Assembly: GCA_934692665.1 (NCBI GenBank)
Contig: CAKUUG010000002.1
Location: forward strand, 19,967-83,966
Direction: 5' to 3'
DNA length: 64,000 bases
From: an uncultured Candidatus Melainabacteria bacterium
Lineage (GTDB): Bacteria; Cyanobacteriota; Vampirovibrionia; Gastranaerophilales; Gastranaerophilaceae
The translations under genes and the position numbers were made by a program. Positions 9,700 through 17,160 of this stretch are shown one piece after another. The stretch's first letter is position 1, and every line of letters starts with the position of its first letter. The notes under the pieces were generated by a model. That model did not search any database. It was not told where the DNA came from and saw only the letters and a program-made list of their open reading frames with translations.

Positions 9700-10767
9700 T
9701 TATTTTTTCTTGGCAAAACTTTCTACTCCGTCTTTGCCTGTTTTAAGTATATAGGCATCTCCTTTTCTGTTTGTTGCTTTTGTAATTTTTCCGTCTTTAA
9801 AGCCGAATGAACCAAGGATTTCGCCGTTGCTTGCTGCTATATTTTCTTTTTTCTTGAATGATTTGAAATCTATTCTTTCGGCAGCATTGTTATTGAAATT
9901 TAATTCTGCAATATTTTTTCTACCTTTTTTGCCTGCACTATATACAAGTTCACTCTTTGTTAATGCGTTATCTGTGAGGGTATGACGTGTACTAAAACCA
10001 GTAAGTGTTTCCGCCAAACCTGAACCTGATTTTGCTAGTTTTCCTTCTGCGTTACTCATAACTTGTGCACCATTTTGGGTAAATGTATACATTGTTTTTG
10101 CTTTTTTAATGCCTTGGTCACTTAAAGTTTCAAGACCATCTCTCATACAAGTAAGTTTACCATTGTTAAAGTTGTATCGTCTCATTCCACTTTCTAATGT
10201 TTGTTGAATACTTTCGATTTCTGGTGCTCCGTCGATATCTTTAAACATTACACTTAATCCATTATCTGTTTTTACAATTCTATGTTTTGCACCATTTACT
10301 TCTTTAAGTGAATATTCTTTAGCGCTGCTTGCTGCTTTTTTGGCATCAGCAAGTAAATTTCCTGCCTCAGTTTCAACTTTTGTCACATTACCTGCGATGT
10401 CTACGGATTCTTTTCTTATTGAATCAGTGATTCCTTCAAATGCTTTAGCTTGAGCTACTGGATTTTTATCTTGCAGAGCTTTTTCTACTCCATTTTTAAG
10501 TTCATTACCTTTGCCTGCTAAGTCATCGCTTCCTTTTGCTATATTGCCGCCATTACCCGAGAAATGATTTGCAATTTTATTGAAACCACCTGTTTTGTGC
10601 AATACTATACCGCCAACTGCTATAGCAGCTAAACCTGTCAATGCTAATGCAAGTTTTTTTCCGCCATCTTTAATCTCCTGCGGTGCGGTTGCATTTTCCT
10701 GTTTTTGCACTGTTCTATTTGACTGAAAACTTGGTTGTACCGAACTAACTGATGAAATTTCGTTCAT
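9700..10767 (-). CDS. Hypothetical protein with one hydrophobic helix and N-terminal xFxS motif
   Basis: I do not recognise a family. The first 30 residues are Ser/Gln/Asn-rich and contain SVQPSFQSNRTV. One hydrophobic helix (KLALALTGLAAIAVGGIVL) lies near residues 38-57. The remainder is Lys/Gly/Ala-rich and ends in beta-like segments resembling antiparallel repeats, for example IDGAPEIESIQQTLESGMRRYNF and KLTCMRDGLETL in outline. It has no cleavable signal peptide, so it could be a membrane protein with a C-terminal periplasmic or surface part. The ribosome site aggagg precedes the ATG. Similar N-termini occur at 46190 and 52075 in this window. Confidence 0.6.
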   Translation of the reverse strand: MNEISSVSSVQPSFQSNRTVQKQENATAPQEIKDGGKKLALALTGLAAIAVGGIVLHKTGGFNKIANHFSGNGGNIAKGSDDLAGKGNELKNGVEKALQDKNPVAQAKAFEGITDSIRKESVDIAGNVTKVETEAGNLLADAKKAASSAKEYSLKEVNGAKHRIVKTDNGLSVMFKDIDGAPEIESIQQTLESGMRRYNFNNGKLTCMRDGLETLSDQGIKKAKTMYTFTQNGAQVMSNAEGKLAKSGSGLAETLTGFSTRHTLTDNALTKSELVYSAGKKGRKNIAELNFNNNAAERIDFKSFKKKENIAASNGEILGSFGFKDGKITKATNRKGDAYILKTGKDGVESFAKKK

Positions 10768-10868
10768 AATTTTATTTTACCTCCTAAAAATATATCTTGT
10801 ATATAAAAAGTATTTTTTCTTTGAGGTATTGCTAAAATTACAAGTTTTGTTAAGTTTTTTGAAGAAAT

Positions 10869-11828
10869 TTACAACAATTCTTCTTCAATCAAGTATCTGG
10901 GGCGGTGTTTTGCTTCTCTGTATATTTGACCAAGATATTCGCCTACGATTCCAATGAAAAATATCTGTATTCCGCCGAAGAATGATATTAGAATGATACT
11001 TTCTGCCCAGCCGTCGGGTGAGTCGTTCCAAAAAATCTTGGCAATTATTGCCCACATACCCGTAAAAAATCCAAATATCATAGAAATAAATCCGAACAAA
11101 CAGATTAATCTTAATGGAACGATAGAATAAGAAGTTATTCCGTTTATTGCTAAAGCTAAAAGTGAAAAGAAATTGAATTTTGAACTTCCTATTTCTCTGG
11201 GTTTTACATCAAAATTAACAGAACATTTTTTGAAGCCTATTTCATGGAAAAATCCTCTTAAAAACAAATCTGTTTCATTGTATTGTTCTAAAATATCTAA
11301 AACTTCTTTTGAAATAAGTCTGTAATCCGAGTGGTTTTTGGGGATTTTTACGCCCATTAAGTTCATTACTTTATAAAAAGCCAAAGCTGTGAATTTTTTT
11401 AAAAAACCATCTGTTTTTCTATCGTTTCTTACCCCATAAACAATTTTGTAACCTTCGTCAAACTTGTTTAAGAATTCTTCTATTTTATTTTCATCTTGTT
11501 GCAAATCCGCATCAATTGTAACGACAGCATCGCAACCTATTTTCTTAACTCCCAAAAGCCCTGCCAAAAGTGCTTTTTGGTTTCCAAAATTGGCGCTGAA
11601 TTTCACACCTTTTACTTTGTTTGAGTATTTTGCGACATTTTTTGCTATTTCGTACCAAGTGTTATCGACTGAGCCGTCATCTACATAATAAATGTAACTA
11701 TCTTCGGAGATCTTATCTTTTTTTTCTAAATCAGTCAAAACTTCCAACAACCTTTTTGTAGTTGAATTTATCGCATCTTGTTCGTTATAACAGGGAACTA
11801 CTATCGCTAAACGAGTATATTTTGACAT
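10869..11828 (-). CDS. Polyprenyl-phosphate-type glycosyltransferase family 2 (GtrB/DPM1-like)
   Basis: Transfers a sugar from a nucleotide donor to a lipid-phosphate carrier at the cytoplasmic face. Motifs are VVPCYNEQ, YVDDGSVDNT and TIDADLQQDE (the D-x-D metal site). Two C-terminal membrane helices (about 230-255 and 265-290) end in EYLGQIYREAKHRPRY, the GtrB/ArnC/DPM1 signature. The start MSKYTRLAIV is chosen because aggaag lies six bases upstream; an ATG 15 bases earlier is in the same frame. It is divergent from a YdjC-type deacetylase, suggesting a shared role in lipid-linked sugar or glycan decoration. Confidence 0.88.
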   Translation of the reverse strand: MSKYTRLAIVVPCYNEQDAINSTTKRLLEVLTDLEKKDKISEDSYIYYVDDGSVDNTWYEIAKNVAKYSNKVKGVKFSANFGNQKALLAGLLGVKKIGCDAVVTIDADLQQDENKIEEFLNKFDEGYKIVYGVRNDRKTDGFLKKFTALAFYKVMNLMGVKIPKNHSDYRLISKEVLDILEQYNETDLFLRGFFHEIGFKKCSVNFDVKPREIGSSKFNFFSLLALAINGITSYSIVPLRLICLFGFISMIFGFFTGMWAIIAKIFWNDSPDGWAESIILISFFGGIQIFFIGIVGEYLGQIYREAKHRPRYLIEEELL

Positions 11829-11903
11829 TTTTAACTTCCTCATATATATGATATCAATTATAGTTATATAAGTAAATAGTTAGTTTTATGTTAGTATAGA
11901 TAT

Positions 11904-12743
11904 ATGAAAAAATTTGTTTTAAATGCTGATGATTTGGCAAAAAGCGAAAACCATAATCGTGCTATCGCAAATGGGTTTAAGTTTGGAATATTAAAAAGTA
12001 CAAGCGTTATGGCAAATATGCCTTTTTACAATGATGCTCTGTGGAATGTAATCAGACCAAATCCTACTCTGGGTGTCGGTGTGCATTTGAATTTGATGGA
12101 AGGAAAAGCACTAAATTCTGATTTAGATTTGCTTTGCGATGAAAGAAGAAACTTTAACAATAGCTATTTGAAATTAATTTTAAATTCTACTTCTAAAAAA
12201 TTTCTTTCACAAATCGAAAAAGAATTTCGCTCTCAAATAGAAAGATGTGTTCTTGATTTTAAGCCGACTCATCTTGATTCTCATGTGCATATCCATAGCA
12301 TTCCTCCTATTTTTGAACTTGTTTGCAAATTGGCAAATGAATACGGAATAGAACAAGTAAGAACACAAAACGAAAAATTTTATTACATAGATGATAAAAA
12401 GTACAATAAAAAAACTTATAATATAAATTTAATAAAAGTTTTGCTATTAAAATATTTTACATCAATAAATAAAACTAAAATCAAAAAATACAATTTAAAA
12501 ACAAATGATTATATTTTGGGCGTGTCTTATACTTCTATGATGGATTCTGCAACTGTTTTAGAGGGGTTGAAGAATTTTGAAGACGAAAATGTGTTGGTCG
12601 AAGCTTTGATTCATCCTTGTTTGTATGAAGATTCTGCAATCAAAGATTGTCATTATGAAGAATATTTGATTACAAAAGACGAGATGCTAAAAGATTTGAT
12701 AGAAAAAAACTTGAACTTTAAAATTGTGAATTATCAAGAATAA
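11904..12743 (+). CDS. YdjC/ChbG/HpnK-family carbohydrate deacetylase
   Basis: Metal-dependent deacetylase fold related to NodB-type enzymes. The N-terminal FVLNADDLAKS supplies the metal-binding Asp pair, VGVHLNLMEGKAL the first conserved His, and PTHLDSHVHIHSIP the DxHxH motif. Length 279 is normal. Known members remove N-acetyl groups from chito-oligosaccharides or act in hopanoid modification (HpnK); the substrate here is not known. It is divergent from the GT2 gene at 10869-11828 across 75 bases, which favours a lipid-linked or surface glycan substrate. No signal peptide, so cytosolic. Confidence 0.85.
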   Translation: MKKFVLNADDLAKSENHNRAIANGFKFGILKSTSVMANMPFYNDALWNVIRPNPTLGVGVHLNLMEGKALNSDLDLLCDERRNFNNSYLKLILNSTSKKFLSQIEKEFRSQIERCVLDFKPTHLDSHVHIHSIPPIFELVCKLANEYGIEQVRTQNEKFYYIDDKKYNKKTYNINLIKVLLLKYFTSINKTKIKKYNLKTNDYILGVSYTSMMDSATVLEGLKNFEDENVLVEALIHPCLYEDSAIKDCHYEEYLITKDEMLKDLIEKNLNFKIVNYQE

Positions 12744-12745
12744 TT

Positions 12746-12773
12746 TTGTTATTTTATTTTAAAATGATATAAT
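12746..12773 (+). promoter_or_regulatory. Promoter for the SF1 helicase-nuclease gene
   Basis: TTGTTA at 12746-12751, a 16-base spacer and a perfect TATAAT at 12768-12773; GAGG at 12789 then precedes the ATG at 12801. Confidence 0.55.
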
Positions 12774-12800
12774 CGTTTTTGTATTATAGAGGAAAATTAA

Positions 12801-15800
12801 ATGTTACAATCTGTGCCATCAGCAATAAAACAAGCATTTAAAGGTAGTTTTGTTAAAAAAATCTGCAATTACCTGCATGATTGTGTTAGAGAAGAAGTAA
12901 AGTCTTCAACTTTTCGTAATCTAAAGGGTGACAAAGAAAACAAATGGGTTTTTTTAGATGGTGATGAAAAAATCTTCAACAATTTTGATGCACCATTGTT
13001 ATTGGATGGAACTGATAGCAAATTAACGGAACTGATGATTCAATCAGAAATGAGTCTAAAAGACAAATACTTGATATATGGTTATTTGTTTTTGGTTGGA
13101 AAAAATGGAAAATCAAAGAAGAACAACGAATTTTTGACCCCTGTTTTATATGCTCCGGCAAAATTAGAACGAGATGGCGTGAATATAAAATTGTCAATTC
13201 AAGAAGATGTTCTTTCGCTCAACACCGGTGCAATAGCCCAATTAATACAAAGAGAAGACGAACAAGAAACTGATGCAATGTTATCTGGATTGTTGGATGT
13301 TGTACCTGAATTACCTGTAACAGAAGAAAAACTCGATATATTTTTAACGACTTTAAAATCTCTTGTGCCTAATATAGAATTTTCAATGCAAACTTCATTG
13401 GCAAACAACAAACAAACCGAAGATGATTTTTACAATAAAGAAACTTTAGTCGACGATATCATAGATGGGAATTTTGATTTTGATATAAATGCAACAATTC
13501 AAAACCAAACGAAAACAAAACCGGAAACATTGTCTTTAGAAAGAATGCAAGCAGTGATTTTAACAACACGCCCAACGGTAACAGCGGGTGTCTTGCATGA
13601 ATTGACGCAAATTGCTGATAAACCATCGGGAACTATTAGAGAAACTGTACTTAATGTGATTAATCAAGAATTTCTTGAATCATCGGGTCAGAGTGAAATT
13701 AAAATAGATGAAAATAATATCACATCATTTTTTCCGGTCACTCCATTGAGTTTGTCTGATTCTCAAGAAGATGTTATTCGAAAAATAGAAGAAAATGACT
13801 TTTTAGCAGTTTATGGCCCTCCAGGTACAGGAAAGAGCCAAACCATCGTAAACACTGTTGCGCATTTGATTTCTACGGGAAAAACCGTGCTTGTGGCGTC
13901 TAGAATGGATAAAGCAGTGGATGTTGTTGCAGATAGATTAAACGAATTGAACGCACCGTATTTAGCACTTCGTGCAGGCAGAAGCAACTATCAAAAACAA
14001 TTGAATCTTGAATTGCAAGAACTTTTATCCAACAAAATCAATCTCAATTCAAACATAGATGACGATATGGTTGCTGATGTTGATGATATGAAAGATTTGT
14101 TAAAAGATATAAAACGTCTTGAAGATTCTGTATTAAATATTTTGTCTTTAGAAAAAAAATATTCTTCTCTTTATGAAGAATATGAAATCACAAAAGACTC
14201 TATTTCTGATTTGGTTTTATTGAATGAAAAAATAAAATTTCAACAATTGGAAGAAGCAAAAAAAATCTACTCTACAATTGAAGAAATAGAAAACAAATAC
14301 AAAAAATCAATTTTTGACAATATTAAATTGTTTTTTGATTATAGAAAAATAAAAAAACTTTTAAAACTAAACAAAGTTTTGAATGAAGAAATTTTAAAAA
14401 GGCTTCCTTATGAACTTAATATCGTAATGGAAGAAGCAAAATTGACTAATATCGAAGAAGAAATAAATTCAAAAGGTAATTTGCATCAGATATTGAGAAA
14501 AATTAAACTTTTAAAATCAAAACAAAAAAAACTTGCAATAGATATTCTAAAAAACAAACGCAGAACTGCACTAAAAAATATATTATCCGATGCTCAAAAA
14601 AGACGTCGTTTGATGATACATTCAAAATCTCTTGTATCTAGAAAAACAAACTTGCAAAACAGATTGCTTGAAAAAGAAGATTTCAAACCTCTTCTTGCTG
14701 CTTTTCCTTGCTGGTGTACAACAACTTATGCTATATCAAACAGTCTGCCTTTAAAACCTGCTATGTTCGATGTTGTTATAATAGATGAAGCAAGCCAATG
14801 TGACATTGCTTCTTGTATTCCTGTGTTGTTTAGGGCAAAAAAAGCAATCATTGTCGGTGATGACAAACAGCTTCCTCATTTGTCTTTTTTGGAAAAAGCA
14901 AAAGAACAGAGCTTTTTATCTCAATATGGAATAGATGACAAATATCAACTTATGTGGAGATTTAGAGAAAATTCCATGTTTGATTTGGCAAATTATTATT
15001 CTACAGTACCTGTATTGCTAGATGAACATTTTCGTTCACCTTCTCCTATTATTCAATTTTCGAGTAATGAATTTTATGCAGGCAAAATCAAAGTCATGTC
15101 CCCTGATATGAATTTGGAAAATGTTGTAGAACTTCGTGTAGTAAAAGATGGCTATGTAGATAAAGATGCAACAAGAAATACGCCTGAATGCGAAGAAATA
15201 ATAAAAACAATTCAAGAAATAATCATTAAAAACAAAGACAATGAAAATCCTCCGACAATCGGCGTTATTTCGCCATTTAGGGCACAAGTTGATTTGATTA
15301 AAAAAGCAATATTGAAAGTTTTTGATAATGACACTATTTCAAAGTATAGACTAGATTGTGGTACTGCACACACATTCCAGGGTGACGAGAGAGATATAAT
15401 GCTTTTGTCGTGGGCTTATGCAAAAAATTCTTATCCGCAAAGTCTTATGTTTGCTCAAAAACCAAATTTATTTAATGTTGCAATCACAAGAGCAAAAAGA
15501 AAACTGATTAATTTTATTTCAAGAGAAGTAAACGAGCTTCCTGAAGGATTGTTGAGAAATTATCTTGAGTATGTAAAAAAAGTTTCAAGTTCAAAATTCA
15601 AAGATACTTTTAAAAATGATTTTGAAAAAATAGTTTTCCAAGCAATTAAAGAAGAATTTCCTACTTTAGATAAAGAAAACAAAATCCATGCCGGTGTGAA
15701 TATGGGTTCTGTTTCTTGTGATATTGTGATTGACAAAACAGTTGTTGAAATAGATGGAATAGAAGATAATATTGACTCCAAATACAATGATATGAAAAAA

Positions 15801-15911
15801 CAATCTATAATTGAACGCTGCGGATATTCTGTAATGCGTATTACGAAACGTGAATGGAATATATCAAAAGAAGCATGTTTGGATAGAATAAGACAGGCGG
15901 TTGTTGTTTAA
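12801..15911 (+). CDS. SF1 (UPF1/DNA2-like) helicase with C-terminal DUF559/VSR-like nuclease domain
   Basis: A 1036-residue protein. Residues 1-300 form a DUF4011-like or unassigned N-domain. Walker A VYGPPGTGKSQT is at about 337-348 and Walker B VVIIDEASQCD near 658-668. Later motifs are VGDDKQLPHLSF, LDEHFRSP, AHTFQGDERDIMLLSW and NVAITRAKRKL, defining a complete SF1B helicase. A long charged helical insertion (about 410-610) sits between motifs Ia and II. The last 100 residues contain CDIVIDKTVVEIDGIEDN and ERCGYSVMRITKREW, the pattern of the PD-(D/E)xK-like DUF559/VSR/MTES_1575 domain. Such fusions occur in defence and DNA-repair contexts. It is a single-gene unit with its own promoter; role not established. 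Confidence 0.85.
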   Translation: MLQSVPSAIKQAFKGSFVKKICNYLHDCVREEVKSSTFRNLKGDKENKWVFLDGDEKIFNNFDAPLLLDGTDSKLTELMIQSEMSLKDKYLIYGYLFLVGKNGKSKKNNEFLTPVLYAPAKLERDGVNIKLSIQEDVLSLNTGAIAQLIQREDEQETDAMLSGLLDVVPELPVTEEKLDIFLTTLKSLVPNIEFSMQTSLANNKQTEDDFYNKETLVDDIIDGNFDFDINATIQNQTKTKPETLSLERMQAVILTTRPTVTAGVLHELTQIADKPSGTIRETVLNVINQEFLESSGQSEIKIDENNITSFFPVTPLSLSDSQEDVIRKIEENDFLAVYGPPGTGKSQTIVNTVAHLISTGKTVLVASRMDKAVDVVADRLNELNAPYLALRAGRSNYQKQLNLELQELLSNKINLNSNIDDDMVADVDDMKDLLKDIKRLEDSVLNILSLEKKYSSLYEEYEITKDSISDLVLLNEKIKFQQLEEAKKIYSTIEEIENKYKKSIFDNIKLFFDYRKIKKLLKLNKVLNEEILKRLPYELNIVMEEAKLTNIEEEINSKGNLHQILRKIKLLKSKQKKLAIDILKNKRRTALKNILSDAQKRRRLMIHSKSLVSRKTNLQNRLLEKEDFKPLLAAFPCWCTTTYAISNSLPLKPAMFDVVIIDEASQCDIASCIPVLFRAKKAIIVGDDKQLPHLSFLEKAKEQSFLSQYGIDDKYQLMWRFRENSMFDLANYYSTVPVLLDEHFRSPSPIIQFSSNEFYAGKIKVMSPDMNLENVVELRVVKDGYVDKDATRNTPECEEIIKTIQEIIIKNKDNENPPTIGVISPFRAQVDLIKKAILKVFDNDTISKYRLDCGTAHTFQGDERDIMLLSWAYAKNSYPQSLMFAQKPNLFNVAITRAKRKLINFISREVNELPEGLLRNYLEYVKKVSSSKFKDTFKNDFEKIVFQAIKEEFPTLDKENKIHAGVNMGSVSCDIVIDKTVVEIDGIEDNIDSKYNDMKKQSIIERCGYSVMRITKREWNISKEACLDRIRQAVVV

Positions 15912-15927
15912 TTTTGATTATAAAAAA

Positions 15928-16701
15928 CTAATTGTCACCTTGAATTGATTTAGCAAGCCACTCTTTAGCTCTTGGGCCTGCAACTATTTTTCCATCAACC
16001 CTTATTCCATAGCCAAATGGGTCTTCGCCTTTATTCAATCCATCTATATCAAGGCAAAAAGGACGATATGTCCTAATGTTTCCAAAATGGTCATAAACTG
16101 CATCTATTGCTTTAAAACCATTTGTTTCATTAAATAATCTGGAATTTTTTAACCAACATTTAGTTATAGAACAATTTTTAAATTCTTCATCAGTTGTAAA
16201 AGGAGTATCTCTAATTCCTATATAGCCAAAATGCGTCCCCGGAGAAGTCTGAAAATACGTAATTCCATCTGTTGTTACTATTTCTGCACCAACATTGTTT
16301 TGAGTTTCTAAACAAAATTTATCTAAACTATTTACTTCTTTGGCTTCATCTGACCAATCGCCACAATAATGCGAATAACGATAATTTGTATAAGTGGAAC
16401 AATTGACTTCTTTTGCTGAAACTATATCTGCAAATGTCTTACAAAAATAGGTAATGTCATCTTTTACTCCGTTTTTGAGTAAATTTCCATTAGGTCTCAT
16501 TCCCAAATCCTCATTTTTGTAATATTTGTCTGAATTTGTCATCGTTGATATTGTTTGGTATAGCGTTTCATGGGCTTTTTTAAATTTTAATGTATTTTCG
16601 TTTGGCTTTGAATGTATTGCAACGGGAATAATGACTGCCGTTATTATACCGATTACGGTTAATGTTATCATAACTTCTGCAAGTGTAAATGCTTTTTTCA
16701 T
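15928..16701 (-). CDS. Type IV pilin-like (pseudopilin) protein, paralogue of 93-800
   Basis: The N-terminus MKKA|FTLAEVMITLTVIGII is identical to the protein at 93-800, with the prepilin cleavage site, mature Glu5 and hydrophobic helix. The central domain differs and contains about eight cysteines, likely forming disulphides. The C-terminus DIDGLNKGEDPFGYGIR followed by VDGKIVAGPRAKEW again matches the paralogue, so N- and C-ends are conserved while the middle diversified. The gene is convergent with the helicase gene and divergent from the XRE regulator. Substrate or filament unknown. Confidence 0.85.
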   Translation of the reverse strand: MKKAFTLAEVMITLTVIGIITAVIIPVAIHSKPNENTLKFKKAHETLYQTISTMTNSDKYYKNEDLGMRPNGNLLKNGVKDDITYFCKTFADIVSAKEVNCSTYTNYRYSHYCGDWSDEAKEVNSLDKFCLETQNNVGAEIVTTDGITYFQTSPGTHFGYIGIRDTPFTTDEEFKNCSITKCWLKNSRLFNETNGFKAIDAVYDHFGNIRTYRPFCLDIDGLNKGEDPFGYGIRVDGKIVAGPRAKEWLAKSIQGDN

Positions 16702-16737
16702 ATTTTCCTTTAAAGATAAACTGCTTTATTAAACAAC

Positions 16738-16749
16738 ATGATATATCAT
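16738..16749. promoter_or_regulatory. 12-bp perfect palindrome in the pilin/XRE divergent region
   Basis: atgatatatcat lies between the divergent pilin-like gene (start 16701) and the XRE regulator (start 16819). Its place would suit an autoregulatory operator, but a 12-bp AT-rich palindrome can arise by chance. Confidence 0.25.
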
Positions 16750-16818
16750 AATTTATTAAATCATGCAATATTAAATAATGTTTATAACTTCAAATTAAAA
16801 AATTATAATTAATACATA

Positions 16819-17139
16819 ATGAATGAAGCTGATTTTAAAAAATCATTAGGACAAAAAATAAAGAACTACAGAAATCGTCTCAATCTTACGCAAGAGATGT
16901 TTTCTGAAAAAATTGGTGTTACTCAAAGACAGATATCTTTGATTGAATTGGGCAAAAGTTTTCCGAGTCCAAAAACCTTGTTGAATATTGTGTCGATTTT
17001 AAACTGCAGTTTGAAAGATTTGTTTGATATTGATGGTTTTAATAATATCAAAGAATTGAAAATAGAATTAAACAAAATAATAAACAATTTATCTGATGAA
17101 AAATTGAAAATAATTTATCAAATTGCGAAAAATATTTGA
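16819..17139 (+). CDS. XRE-family HTH transcriptional regulator
   Basis: A 106-residue protein with a Cro/CI-type helix-turn-helix at about residues 12-66 (IKNYRNRLNLTQEMFSEKIG, then VTQRQISLIELGKSFPSPKT). A short helical tail probably dimerises. It is 21 bases upstream of mutS2 on the same strand, so the two may be co-transcribed, and divergent from the pilin-like gene, which it might control. Target genes cannot be read from the sequence. A TATAAT at 16803-16808 with TTTATA 17 bases before it is a possible promoter, though it is very close to the ATG. Confidence 0.88.
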   Translation: MNEADFKKSLGQKIKNYRNRLNLTQEMFSEKIGVTQRQISLIELGKSFPSPKTLLNIVSILNCSLKDLFDIDGFNNIKELKIELNKIINNLSDEKLKIIYQIAKNI

Positions 17140-17160
17140 TTTTTTTGGTAGAATTTACTT

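Noticed and set aside
12801..17139. Toxin-antitoxin or restriction-modification cluster around the helicase and XRE gene
   Set aside because: The XRE gene pairs with mutS2 on the same strand, no methyltransferase or toxin is present, and the pilin-like gene separates them.
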